Source: Streptomyces tubercidicus
Lineage (GTDB): Bacteria; Actinomycetota; Actinomycetes; Streptomycetales; Streptomycetaceae
NCBI RefSeq assembly: GCF_027497495.1
Contig: NZ_CP114205.1
Coordinates: 5,208,001-5,272,000, forward strand
DNA length: 64,000 nucleotides
Direction: 5' to 3'
The notes under the pieces: model-generated
The model's input: the letters and a program-made list of their open reading frames with translations, nothing else
The model's database searches: none
What the model was told of the DNA's origin: nothing
Translations under genes and position numbers: made by a program
In this document: piece after piece, positions 25,135-33,449 of the stretch
How positions within the stretch are numbered: position 1 is the first letter of the stretch
How the letters are laid out: each line of letters starts with the position of its first letter

Positions 25135-25208
25135 TGCGCCGCCAGGGACTCGAACCCCGGACCCGCTGATTAAGAGTCAGCTGCTCTAACCAACTGAGCT
25201 AGCGGCGC
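25135..25208 (-). tRNA. tRNA-Lys (anticodon CTT), copy 3
   Basis: It is identical in mature sequence to copies 1 and 2 (74 bases, anticodon CTT, no encoded CCA). On the minus strand a TAATGT -10-like box precedes the same GTCAGC leader. Confidence 0.97.
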
Positions 25209-25264
25209 CTGCTGACGGGGAAAACATTAGCATCCTGCTCGGGGAGGACAAAAATCGGTTTGGC

Positions 25265-25900
25265 TCAGCCCGCGGTCAGCAGGGAAACCGGGTGCTGAGC
25301 TGCGGCTTCCGGCGCCGGTCCGGCCATCGAGCGGGCCGCGCGGACACAGGCCCAGAGCAGTACGTCGGGGCCCGGAAGCCAGGGCTTGCGGACATCCGGT
25401 GCCACCAGCCAGCGGGAGCCGGACGGGGCGGCCGGATCCGCGTCGGCGGCGGCGCCGGGCCCCGCGGTCCGGTCCGCGGCGGGGCTCCGGCGGGGGTGCA
25501 GCGGCGGGATGGTCACCGCGTCACCGCTGCCGTGGCACAGCAGCGGCGGGACGGCCGTGGCCCACTCCTCCCAGACGAGCAGCGCCGGCAGCCGCTGGGC
25601 GGTGCCCGGGGCGGCGAACAGGAGGATCCGGCCGCGGTGCGCCGCCACCGGGCCCGAGCCGGGGCCGTCGGACCATAAGCGGTCCACCATCCGCCGCCCG
25701 AAGAGCGCCGGGGCGTTGATCACGTCGAAGGCGGTGCCGCAGGGCAGCACGCTGGGGGCGGAAGGCCGGGTGGCCCACAGGGTGTGCATCTCGTCCGGAT
25801 GGGGGCTGGCGGAGGCGAGCCAGTCGGCCCCCGCGAGGGTGACATAAGCCGCGGTCGGGAAGGCCAGGGTGCGGGGGGTCTCAGGCAGCCAGTCGCTCAT
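25265..25900 (-). CDS. Primase-polymerase N-terminal-domain-like protein
   Basis: The protein has 211 residues from ATG at 25900. It resembles the bifunctional DNA primase/polymerase (prim-pol) N-terminal domain proteins common in Streptomyces: LPCGTAFDVINAPALFGRRM, then a short GSGPVAAHRGRILLFAAPGT strand pair, WEEWATAVPPLLCHGSGDAVTIPPL and a C-terminal LVAPDVRKPWLPGPDVLLWA. I see no DxD or DxE catalytic pair of an active archaeo-eukaryotic primase, so it may be a degenerate or regulatory derivative. A shorter protein at 33450 shows the same pattern. It is monocistronic, 56 bases downstream of tRNA-Lys copy 3 in genome order. Confidence 0.65.
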   Translation of the reverse strand: MSDWLPETPRTLAFPTAAYVTLAGADWLASASPHPDEMHTLWATRPSAPSVLPCGTAFDVINAPALFGRRMVDRLWSDGPGSGPVAAHRGRILLFAAPGTAQRLPALLVWEEWATAVPPLLCHGSGDAVTIPPLHPRRSPAADRTAGPGAAADADPAAPSGSRWLVAPDVRKPWLPGPDVLLWACVRAARSMAGPAPEAAAQHPVSLLTAG

Positions 25901-26002
25901 GGGAACAGGTCTACCCAGCTCACACACGGGACTTGGCTGATTGGCGGAAAACGGGACGGGACGGTGGGGGACCCGCTATCTTTCCCCCCTTGCATATGCC
26001 AG

Positions 26003-26029
26003 CGGCCCATGATCATGAACCATGGGCCG
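26003..26029 (-). terminator. Hairpin downstream of the 127-residue gene
   Basis: CGGCCCATG pairs perfectly with CATGGGCCG around a 9-base loop, 63 bases after the stop of the gene at 26093. It is probably the end of the nuclease-helicase transcript. Confidence 0.65.
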
Positions 26030-26092
26030 TCGTGCGGCGGGGCGGACGGGGCGTCGGAGGGGCGCGGGTGCGGTGCGCGGGGGCCGGGGCGG

Positions 26093-26476
26093 TCAGTCCC
26101 GCTCGCCGGGCAGGGTGCTGCCGCCGCGCATCAGGCTGCGGCCGAACTCGATCATCTTCCGCGCATAGTCCTCGGTCCACTCCGCCTGCTCCGCGAGCAC
26201 GGCCAGCGGCAGCCGGTCGAACCGGCTGGGGTCGGACAGCTGGGCCGCGGCCAGCGCCTGGAACTCCGTGGCGCGGTCGGCCGCGGCGCGGAAGGCGAGG
26301 GTGAGTTCCGTGGCGCGGCCGAGCAGCTCGCGCGGGTCCTCCATCGACTCCAGGCCGAAGAAGTGCTCGGGGTCGGCGGCGGCCTCGGGCGGCTCGAAGA
26401 GCAGCTGTGCGGGCTTCAACCGCCGTGGTCCGGGCGCCGTACCACGCGGGTCGGGAGCCGGTCGCGGCTCGGACAT
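26093..26476 (-). CDS. Small conserved-looking protein, unknown function
   Basis: The protein has 127 residues from ATG at 26476 after AGGTAGGT. It is Pro-rich at the N-terminus, then helical with charged amphipathic helices (DPRELLGRATELTLAFRAAAD, AVLAEQAEWTEDYARKMIEFG). There is no signal peptide or membrane helix. Codon usage is typical, so it is probably real. It follows the SF1 helicase gene on the same strand after 93 bases, so it could be the last member of the nuclease-unknown-helicase operon. I do not recognise a family. Confidence 0.75.
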   Translation of the reverse strand: MSEPRPAPDPRGTAPGPRRLKPAQLLFEPPEAAADPEHFFGLESMEDPRELLGRATELTLAFRAAADRATEFQALAAAQLSDPSRFDRLPLAVLAEQAEWTEDYARKMIEFGRSLMRGGSTLPGERD

Positions 26477-26569
26477 GTACCTACCTCCAGATCGTGTGCC
26501 GCATTCCATTGTCCCGCGCCGCGCAAGTGGGCCCCGGGACGGCCGGGATTCCGGCGACCGGTCATCGGT

Positions 26570-27955
26570 CTACGGACGCCATGTCACCCGGTGTTCCGCG
26601 AGATGGGCGAGGACCGCGTGGTTGGCTTCCCAGCCGTCCGGGAACTTGACCGTGACGCCGAGGCGGACCGGGTCGGTCGACGGGTGTTCGTCCAGCAGGT
26701 CGGCGACGCCCGCCCGGCAGACCACGATGCAGGCGTGCCGGTGGCGGGAGGCGAGCACACACAGCCGGCCGGTCTCCAGATGGAAGGCGGTGGCGTCGGG
26801 GCGGCCGGACAGCGGATGCAGGACGACCGTGACATCGAACTCGCGGCCCTGGAGGCGGTTGGCGGTGTCCACCGCGACGCCGGTCACGCCCAGGGCGGCG
26901 AGCGCGGCGCGGACGGCCGCCGCCTGGTCGCGGTGGGCGGTGCCGACCGCGATCCGGGCGGCCGTCAGCGGCGCCGGGGCGGGCGCGGCCCCCGCCGCCG
27001 TCCCGTGGGCCTCGCTGGTGGTGGCGCCGCCGCGGTCGAGGAGCCGGCGCACGACCTGGGCCACCGCGCGGACCGCTTCCGGGTCCGTACGCGGCGTATG
27101 GCGGGCGGGGAGTTCCAGCAGGCCCCAGCCGGACTCGGCGGCCTCGTCCAGGACCCGGTCCACGCCCGAGCCGTCGCCCCGTACCCCGAACGCCAGTCGG
27201 CGGTCGCCGTGGCCGGTGCCGCTGCGGAACGGGGTGTACGGATAGAACGCGGCGGAGACCAGCGGCGCCGCCGAGGCGGGCAGCCGCCAGGAGACCGGCA
27301 GCCGGTGCTGCGGCAGATCGGGGTTGTGCGCCAGGAGGGTGGACACCGCGCTCGACGACGGGTCGTAGGCCAGCCCCGCCCACTGCTCCGCGCCGACCAC
27401 GCTGAACGGGTCCAGCTGGCCCGGGTCACCGACGAACAGCGCCCGCTCGAACAGCCCCGCGACGCTCAGCAGCGCGTCGGAGCGCATCTGATACGCCTCG
27501 TCCACGATGGCGTGCCGCCACGGCTCATCGACCTTGGTATAGGCCCATTTCGCGGCCGTCGAGACCACGATGTCCATCCCGGCCAGATCGGCGACCTTCG
27601 CGGACGTACGGACCGCGGGCAGCTCGGCCAGTGCCGGGTCGAACGCGCCGGGCTCACTGCTGTGCAGCCGGCCGACCGGCAGCCGCGGATCCTTCTCGGC
27701 GAGCCGCAGCACGAGGTCGTCGACCTGGGCGTTGGTCTGCGCGACCACCATCAACGGGCGTCCGGCGGCGGCCAGTTCGCGGGCCGCCCGCACCACGAGG
27801 GTGGACTTTCCGGCGCCGGGCGGGGAGTCCACGACCACCCCGCGCCGGGTGCCGTGCAGGGTGTCCCGCAGGATCGCGTCGGTCGCCGTGGCGGCCGCGG
27901 CGGCGGGGTCGAAGGGGCCGGCCGTGGTGGCCTGCGGGTCCTGAGTGGCCGTCAT
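26570..27955 (-). CDS. SF1 (Upf1/Dna2-like) DNA/RNA helicase
   Basis: The protein has 461 residues. Motif I is VVDSPPGAGKSTLVV (Walker A, about 43-55), motif Ia is MVVAQTNAQVDDLVLRL, motif II is AIVDEAYQMRSD (DEAY, 152-155), motif III is LFVGDPGQLDPFSVV (about 174-188), motif IV is VSWRLPASAAPLV, and motifs V and VI are VDTANRLQGREFDVTVVL and GRLCVLASRHRHACIVV. These are the helicase motifs of superfamily 1 in Upf1/Sen1/Dna2 order. It lacks the large 1B barrel and zinc domains of eukaryotic relatives, so it is a minimal core. It is the third gene of an operon whose first gene is a Fe-S RecB-type nuclease (40-base gap to the middle gene). Confidence 0.88.
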   Translation of the reverse strand: MTATQDPQATTAGPFDPAAAAATATDAILRDTLHGTRRGVVVDSPPGAGKSTLVVRAARELAAAGRPLMVVAQTNAQVDDLVLRLAEKDPRLPVGRLHSSEPGAFDPALAELPAVRTSAKVADLAGMDIVVSTAAKWAYTKVDEPWRHAIVDEAYQMRSDALLSVAGLFERALFVGDPGQLDPFSVVGAEQWAGLAYDPSSSAVSTLLAHNPDLPQHRLPVSWRLPASAAPLVSAAFYPYTPFRSGTGHGDRRLAFGVRGDGSGVDRVLDEAAESGWGLLELPARHTPRTDPEAVRAVAQVVRRLLDRGGATTSEAHGTAAGAAPAPAPLTAARIAVGTAHRDQAAAVRAALAALGVTGVAVDTANRLQGREFDVTVVLHPLSGRPDATAFHLETGRLCVLASRHRHACIVVCRAGVADLLDEHPSTDPVRLGVTVKFPDGWEANHAVLAHLAEHRVTWRP

Positions 27956-27995
27956 ACGGGAGCGTTCTCCAGGGCGGTCGAGGGCCGGGCGCGGG

Positions 27996-29546
27996 TCACA
28001 GGAAGTCCTCCGAGGTCACGGGGTCGGGGGCGGTGTACGGCGCGTCCGCGGCCCCGGGCGGCGGGCCGCCATGGGTCCACGGGGTGTCCTCGGGGTCCGG
28101 GAGCTCCGGGCCGCCGCGCGGGGCGTGCTCGAACAGCGTCCAGCACACCACGTCGTCCGGCTCCGGCACCGAACCGGGCTCCGGCGTCTTCCCGCGCCCC
28201 ATCCCGCCCGTCAGCCGCACCACCAGCATGCCCGGCTCCCCGTCCCCGGAAGCCACGTATTCGGCGGTCTGGGTCCTGCCGTCCGCCAGAGGGCGGTAGA
28301 GCTTGCCCCCTTCGGACAGCTGCGGCTGATCGTCCGTCCGCAGCGTGACCAGCGGGCGCGGCATCGGCCGTTTGCCCTCCGAGAAGGCCATCTCGACGGC
28401 CGTGACCGTGCCCTGGAACGCCTCACCGGCCAGTCGCCGCCCCGCCATCACCAGCGGGTCGTCCAGGGCTTCCTGGGCGTCCAGTTGGGCCTGTGCGGTC
28501 TCCCGCGCGGACAGCTTCTGCGCGGCGGTGACCGCGTCGTCCTGCTTGGGCTGCGGGGGCTCCCCGGCGCGCACCCGGTCCCGGTGTGCCGTGTACGACC
28601 AGCGGTCGCGCTTCCAGCGGTCCGGGACCCGGGCGCCCGCGGGGAGCGTCCGCAGCAGGTCGATGCCGTGCCAGACGGCGTCCCAGGTCGGCCGCAGCTG
28701 GCTCTCGACGAGGGTGCGGAGCGCCTCCTCGGCGCCCGGCAGCCCGGCATCGTAACGGGTCATCGCGGGGGCCAGCAGCCGGTTGTCGAACGCCGGGTCG
28801 GTGGCCGGGCCGGCCGGCGGGCACCGCAGTTGCCCGTCCGCGTCCCGCGCCGACTCCGCGCGCTCGGCCGCCTCCCGGCCCGACATCCCCGGCGGCGGGT
28901 CGATCCAGGCCAGCAGCGCGCCCAGGTGCTGGTCCTCCAGCACGCTCTGGCCCGTCGCCCAGTGACGGGTCAGCAGATCCGTCATGGACACCAGCAGGCT
29001 CGCGCCCGGGACCCGCGCCCGCTCGCCGAAGTGGGTCAGCCAGCGGCCCAGCAGCGGGACGTACGGCGGTGCCGGATGCGGTGTCTCCGGCTCCTGCTCG
29101 GCCGTCCGCCGGAACCGCATCGAGCGGCCCAGCAGCCGGACGAACTCGATACCGGCGGCGCTCGGCACGATCAACTGCGGGGCGTCCGCGCACAGTTCGA
29201 CCTGCACCGGGACCTTCTTGCCGGTCTCCGGGTCGGTCTCCTTGCGCTCCTCCCACTCGATGGCGTCCGCGAAGCCGTCCACATACGGCAGCACCGTCTC
29301 CGCCAGCTCGGCGAGGAACGCGAACCGCAGCTCGCGGTCGCGCGGCTGCGGAACGGCCAGCAGCAGCGGCTTCTCACGATCCGTGCCGACCAGCGCCCCC
29401 AGCGGGGCACCGGCCTCGCCCGAGGTCGTCAACGGGACGCACACCAAAGGGCGTTCGGCCAGATGGCGGTGGCGGACCGTGCACCGCGGCCGGGCCCGGC
29501 CCGCCGCCACCGCCTCCATCCGGGCCAGCGTCTCGATCAGCGACAT
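27996..29546 (-). CDS. Unrecognised protein between nuclease and helicase genes
   Basis: The protein has 516 residues. The ATG overlaps the nuclease stop by 10 bases, so the two are coupled. An N-terminal mixed region (PLVCVPLTTSGEAGAPLGAL, EKPLLLAVPQPRDRELRFAF) is followed by a long helical middle (about 70-370) with conserved-looking DDAVTAAQKLSARETAQAQL. A beta-rich segment (about 380-450: GTVTAVEMAFSEGKRPMPRP, LVTLRTDDQPQLSEGG, GMLVVRLTGGMG) could form a small barrel. There is no signal peptide. No known domain is recognised. Given the neighbours, it may be the structural partner of nuclease and helicase, and the barrel-like segment could supply the 1B-type domain the helicase lacks. This is inference. 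Confidence 0.85.
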   Translation of the reverse strand: MSLIETLARMEAVAAGRARPRCTVRHRHLAERPLVCVPLTTSGEAGAPLGALVGTDREKPLLLAVPQPRDRELRFAFLAELAETVLPYVDGFADAIEWEERKETDPETGKKVPVQVELCADAPQLIVPSAAGIEFVRLLGRSMRFRRTAEQEPETPHPAPPYVPLLGRWLTHFGERARVPGASLLVSMTDLLTRHWATGQSVLEDQHLGALLAWIDPPPGMSGREAAERAESARDADGQLRCPPAGPATDPAFDNRLLAPAMTRYDAGLPGAEEALRTLVESQLRPTWDAVWHGIDLLRTLPAGARVPDRWKRDRWSYTAHRDRVRAGEPPQPKQDDAVTAAQKLSARETAQAQLDAQEALDDPLVMAGRRLAGEAFQGTVTAVEMAFSEGKRPMPRPLVTLRTDDQPQLSEGGKLYRPLADGRTQTAEYVASGDGEPGMLVVRLTGGMGRGKTPEPGSVPEPDDVVCWTLFEHAPRGGPELPDPEDTPWTHGGPPPGAADAPYTAPDPVTSEDFL

Positions 29547-30892
29547 CCGTGCTCCTCCGCTCGCGGTCCCGGCACGGCGGGGCGGGCCAGCGCCTCGTCG
29601 CGCAGCGCGGCGGCCCGCCGCAGCGCGACGACGGCCGGGTCCTCCGTCCCGTCGGCGCCGGGGTCCTCCGTCCCGTCGGCGCCGGGGTCCTCCGTCCCGT
29701 CGGCGGCCTCCGGGGCCTCGGGGCGGGCCGCCGCCAGCACCTCCTCGATGGTGCGCAGCCCGCCCAACTCGCCCCGTACGCCGCGCCCCAGGGTCTCCAC
29801 CGCGCCGTCCTCACGGGACCGTTTACGGCAGTGGAAGGCCAGCTCGCACGCGGCCAGGCACTCGGGGGCGTAGGCCGGTTCGACCGCCTCGACGGCGTCG
29901 GCCAGCTCCTCGGGGCGGCGGGTCGCCGTCTTCCCGTCATCCGCCAGCCGGAGGTCGAAGGTGGTCTCCGGGGGGAGGGTGGCGGCGATCTCCTCGACCC
30001 GGGCGAGCCGGGACAGCTGCCGCCGGGTCGTGGCCAGCTGCTTGCGGATGTCGACGGCGGCGGCCGCGGGGAGGTTGGAGAAGTCCTTCGGGCACACCAG
30101 CAGCACCCGGTCGCGGACCCGGACGGCGCGGCCGGTGTGCGCGCCGACATGACCGGCGACCGGCTCCAGGGCCAGCACATACACGGCCGCCTGCCGCGCG
30201 GCGGCGCCCACCTTGGCGGCGTCCGCCGAACCGTCGATCATCGGGAAGGACTTGATCTCGACGACCGTCCAGCTGCCGTCCGGATGCACCACCACCGCAT
30301 CCGGCTCCACATAGGCCGGCGCCCCGGCCACCTCGACGACCAGCATCGGATGGTCGAGCAGCGCCCAGCCCCCGGCCGCGGTCGCCTCGCGCAGCGCCAG
30401 CGCCGTACGCGCCGCCCGGCCCTCGGGCCCGGCCGCGGACAGATCGGGGGCGGCGACCTCCTCCGGCACGGGCGGCGGGGTGCCGGGCGCCAGCCGCTCG
30501 TGCAGCAGCCGCAGCAGTTCCGTGGCGCCGTCGGCCTTCACCCGGGCCTCGAACGCGTTGCCCCGGACGATCGCGAACTGGGACTGCCCGTACGCCGCGG
30601 GCGAGCCCAGCGCCTGGGCCAGCGCGCCCTTGTCGACGCCCGCGCCGTCCAGCAGCGCGCGGCGCCGGCAGCCGGGGTTGGCGGCCAGCGCGGCGAGCGC
30701 GCGGGCGTCGAGCGAGCGGGGACGGACACCGGGGCCGCGCAGTGCGGCGAGCCGCCCCCGGCTCCCACCGGGCGCTCCCCCCGTCCGCGGGCTCGGCGTC
30801 GCCGTCGGCTGCTCCGCCGGAGGGGCGGCCGACGCGGATCGACTGTCGCGCGAAACGTTCACCCGCGAAAGTCTCGCATCCGGCACCGACAT
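29537..30892 (-). CDS. RecB/Cas4/Dna2-type nuclease with predicted Fe-S cluster
   Basis: The protein has 451 residues. The PD-(D/E)XK core is clear: YVEPDAVVVHPDG then WTVVEIKSFPM (Asp198, Glu212, Lys214), and QAAVY (Gln234 to Tyr238) matches the QxxxY motif of RecB-family nucleases. Cys75 in ANPGCRRRALL and Cys345, Cys349 and Cys355 in PECLAACELAFHCRKRS have the one-plus-three spacing of the 4Fe-4S cluster that staples Cas4, AddB and Dna2 nuclease domains. A linker with a threefold GTEDPGAD repeat precedes the basic C-terminus. It is the first gene of the operon with the unknown protein and the SF1 helicase. The start at 30892 has no strong ribosome site; GTG at 30859 is an alternative. Confidence 0.88.
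   Translation of the reverse strand: MSVPDARLSRVNVSRDSRSASAAPPAEQPTATPSPRTGGAPGGSRGRLAALRGPGVRPRSLDARALAALAANPGCRRRALLDGAGVDKGALAQALGSPAAYGQSQFAIVRGNAFEARVKADGATELLRLLHERLAPGTPPPVPEEVAAPDLSAAGPEGRAARTALALREATAAGGWALLDHPMLVVEVAGAPAYVEPDAVVVHPDGSWTVVEIKSFPMIDGSADAAKVGAAARQAAVYVLALEPVAGHVGAHTGRAVRVRDRVLLVCPKDFSNLPAAAAVDIRKQLATTRRQLSRLARVEEIAATLPPETTFDLRLADDGKTATRRPEELADAVEAVEPAYAPECLAACELAFHCRKRSREDGAVETLGRGVRGELGGLRTIEEVLAAARPEAPEAADGTEDPGADGTEDPGADGTEDPAVVALRRAAALRDEALARPAVPGPRAEEHGCR
29637..29706. repeat. 24-bp tandem repeat in the nuclease gene
   Basis: Three units of GGGTCCTCCGTCCCGTCGGC plus four further bases lie head to tail, the last with a diverged end. They encode the GTEDPGAD repeats (about residues 383-405) of the nuclease linker. 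The period is a multiple of three, so copy number can change without frameshift. Confidence 0.85.
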
Positions 30893-31127
30893 GCGGGGCG
30901 ACCGCCTGTCGCCGGATGCGGCCGGATGCCGACGGATGCGGCTTCCGGCCCGCGCTCCGGCCCGCGCACTGTAGGGGAGAGCGCCATGGGGCCCGGCCCC
31001 GGGCGGGACGGCAGGAAGGGCATCCCGGCCGGGGATACATCGCCCCGGTGCGCGATGATGGAAGGCCCGCGGTCACCGCCGCCCGCGCCGAGAACGAGCA
31101 GCCGAGCGATCGGCGAGAGGTACGACC

Positions 31128-31721
31128 ATGGCAGCGCGCATCTTCCTGGCCAGGCACGGGCAGACCGAATGGTCCCTGTCCGGCAGGCACACCGGCCGTA
31201 CGGACGTCCCGCTGCTGGACGAGGGCCGGCGCGGCGCCAAGCTGCTGGGCGAGCGGCTGCACCGCGCACCCTGGGACGGACTCCCGGGCGTCGAGGTCCG
31301 CACCAGTCCCCTGGTGCGCGCCAGTGAGACCTGCCAGCTGGCCGGGTTCGGCGACCGGGCGCAGCCGTGGGACGCGCTGATGGAGGTCGACTACGGCGCG
31401 TACGAGGGCCTGACCCCGGCCGAGATCAAGTCCGGCCGGCCGGACTGGCTCCTCTGGCGCGACGGGGTCCCGGAGGGCGAGACGCTCGCCCAGGTCGCCG
31501 CGCGGGCGGATGAGGTCGTCGCCTGGGCACGGTCCGCCGACCGCGATGTGCTGGTCTTCGCGCACGGCCACATCCTGCGCTCCCTCGGCGCCCGCTGGCT
31601 GGGCCTGGACGTCTCCTTCGGCGCCCGCATCCGGCTGGAGCCGACGTCCCTGTCGGTACTCGGCTGGGCCTACGGCGAACCGGCCATCGAGCGCTGGAAC
31701 GACACGGGGCACCTGGGCTGA
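31128..31721 (+). CDS. Histidine phosphatase family (phosphoglycerate-mutase-like) protein
   Basis: The protein has 197 residues with GAGAGG upstream of the ATG. The catalytic RHG lies in IFLARHGQTEWSLSGRHTGR, the second arginine in TSPLVRASETCQLAGF, the acid Glu in LMEVDYGAYEGLTPAEI and the second His in VLVFAHGHILRSLG. It is a cytosolic phosphatase of the SixA/GpmB-like class with no substrate readable from sequence. It is divergent from the nuclease operon across 235 bases and converges on the HTH/TPR regulator. Confidence 0.93.
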   Translation: MAARIFLARHGQTEWSLSGRHTGRTDVPLLDEGRRGAKLLGERLHRAPWDGLPGVEVRTSPLVRASETCQLAGFGDRAQPWDALMEVDYGAYEGLTPAEIKSGRPDWLLWRDGVPEGETLAQVAARADEVVAWARSADRDVLVFAHGHILRSLGARWLGLDVSFGARIRLEPTSLSVLGWAYGEPAIERWNDTGHLG

Positions 31722-31752
31722 GGACAGGGGAGCCGCACCGCCCGCCGCGCCC

Positions 31753-33204
31753 TCAGCAGGCCGGGTCCTCGCCCCGCCTCCCGTCCGCCTCCGGCCCGGC
31801 CGTTGCCGCGTGCCGCTCCAGGAACTCGGTGATCACGCCGCCGCCGGGGTGCGCCCGCAGTGTCCGGGCCGTGCCGTCGAGCATCGTCCGGATGCGGGCC
31901 GAGCGGACCGCCTCCAGCAGGCTCAGCACCCGGACCCCGGCCGCGGCGGCCTCCTCGGGCTCCCCGCTGTCCGCGAGGTCGCCCGCCAGCTCCGCGGTGA
32001 ACAGGGCGATATTGCGGGTGAAATGGGAATCCTGCAGCGCCACCGCCCGGCGTGCGTGCTCCGCCGCGCGCCCCGCTTCGCCCAGGGCCGACCAGCACTG
32101 CGCCTCCAGGCCCGCCAGTTCGGCCTCGCCGTAGAACGTCATCCACTCCGGGTCGCCGTCCCGCGGCCCGCCCGCGAACAGCCGCTCGGCCCGTGCCAAC
32201 GCCTGCTCACAGCCGGACCGGTCGGCCAGCCCCGCCCAGCCGCCCGCCTCCCGCAGCGCCAGCAGCGACAGCAGCCGTGGCGAGGCCAGCTGCTTGGCGG
32301 CCTGCTGCGCGGCCTGCGCGGCCCGTACCGCCTCGCGCGGGCGTCCGGCGTCGCGGGCCAGGAAGGCCGTATTGCAGAAGGCATGCGCCTCCAGGGCGGC
32401 GTCACCACAGACCCGGGCGGTGGCCAGGGCCTCCGCGTAGTGCGAGCGGGCGTCGCCGAAGCGGCCCGAGTCATGCGCCAGCCAGCCCACGGTGATGGCG
32501 AGTTCACCCGCCCCGGCGTGCAGCCGGTCGGACACCGAGCGGCGCTGTACGCCCGCGTCCAGCAGCTCGTAGGCGGCGCGCAGCGGCTGGGTGGCGCGGC
32601 GGTAGATGCCCTCCGCGCCGTGCCGGTCGTCCAGCAGCCGGATATGGCGGACGGCCTCCTCGACCGCGGCGGCCTCGGCGGCTCCGGGCCGCCCGGTGAC
32701 GGGGGCGCGCGGGCCCGGCACATGGGCGGCCGCTGCGGCGGCAGCGGCCTCGATGGGATGCAGGGCGGCGAAGCCCAGGGCTGCTGCCGGGCCGCCGGTG
32801 ATGAACGCGCGACGCAGCACGTCGCTCTCCTCGCAGATCTGGATACGGGTATCGCGGTGGTCGGGTTCGGTTGCCAGGGGTGCGGCGCCGACCGCCGCCG
32901 TTCGCGCCCCCCGTCCGCGTACCGCCTCGCGCGGCGCGAAGCCCATGTCGGGCAGCGTCAGCCCGGGGAACATGTGCCGGAACACCCGCTCGTAGGCGTA
33001 GTTCGGACACCGGATCTCCCCGGACTCGACGCGGCCCACATAGCGGGCGTCGCACGAGACCTGTTCGCCGATCTCACGGGCGGACCGTCGGACCGCCGCC
33101 GCGAACTCGCCCGGTGACAGCCGGCCGCGCAGCTGTCGGAAAGCGAGGTTCGGGCGGGCGGGTACGGTGCGGGACGACGCTGAACTAGCTGCTGGCGACG
33201 CCAT
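31753..33204 (-). CDS. NsdA-like regulator: Cro/C1-type HTH with TPR-like repeats
   Basis: The protein has 483 residues from ATG at 33204 after GGAGAGGG; 111 further in-frame codons upstream are unlike the family. The N-terminal helix-turn-helix (about 15-75: LAFRQLRGRLSPGEFAAAVR, GEQVSCDARYVGRVESGEIR) precedes a linker and a helical repeat region (about 190-470: SHYAEALATARVCGDAALEA, AGRPREAVRAAQAAQQAAKQ). The layout matches NsdA, a negative regulator of sporulation and antibiotic production in S. coelicolor, though several paralogues exist. FITGGPAAALGFAALHP (about 131-147) is a hydrophobic stretch often mis-annotated as a Tat signal. It is divergent from the prim-pol-like gene at 33450. 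Confidence 0.85.
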   Translation of the reverse strand: MASPAASSASSRTVPARPNLAFRQLRGRLSPGEFAAAVRRSAREIGEQVSCDARYVGRVESGEIRCPNYAYERVFRHMFPGLTLPDMGFAPREAVRGRGARTAAVGAAPLATEPDHRDTRIQICEESDVLRRAFITGGPAAALGFAALHPIEAAAAAAAAHVPGPRAPVTGRPGAAEAAAVEEAVRHIRLLDDRHGAEGIYRRATQPLRAAYELLDAGVQRRSVSDRLHAGAGELAITVGWLAHDSGRFGDARSHYAEALATARVCGDAALEAHAFCNTAFLARDAGRPREAVRAAQAAQQAAKQLASPRLLSLLALREAGGWAGLADRSGCEQALARAERLFAGGPRDGDPEWMTFYGEAELAGLEAQCWSALGEAGRAAEHARRAVALQDSHFTRNIALFTAELAGDLADSGEPEEAAAAGVRVLSLLEAVRSARIRTMLDGTARTLRAHPGGGVITEFLERHAATAGPEADGRRGEDPAC

Positions 33205-33449
33205 GGCGGACCCTCTCCGTGCCCTCTCCGTGCCATCAGGTGGCGTTGCCGCCTCCTGGCGGTGCGGCGGGATGACCGTACCGGCTGTGATGGCTCCGAT
33301 ACGCACAGTTTGGCTACAAATCGGATATCTCGCGCGCGATCTGCCATGAACTGCCATCCTTTGCAGCGTTACGCCGCCGTAGCTGTTGACACCCCCGGCC
33401 GTTGAAGTCGGTGTAAAGGGTCGGGTATGTGCAGGAGGAGGGGTTCTCC

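Noticed and set aside
8364..25208. Integrated mobile element between tRNA-Lys copies
   Set aside because: No integrase, excisionase or plasmid replication gene lies between them, and the genes have ordinary Streptomyces codon use.
26570..30892. Large open frames on the opposite strand of this operon
   Set aside because: They are high-GC shadow frames with Arg/Pro/Gly-rich products, no ribosome sites and no domains.
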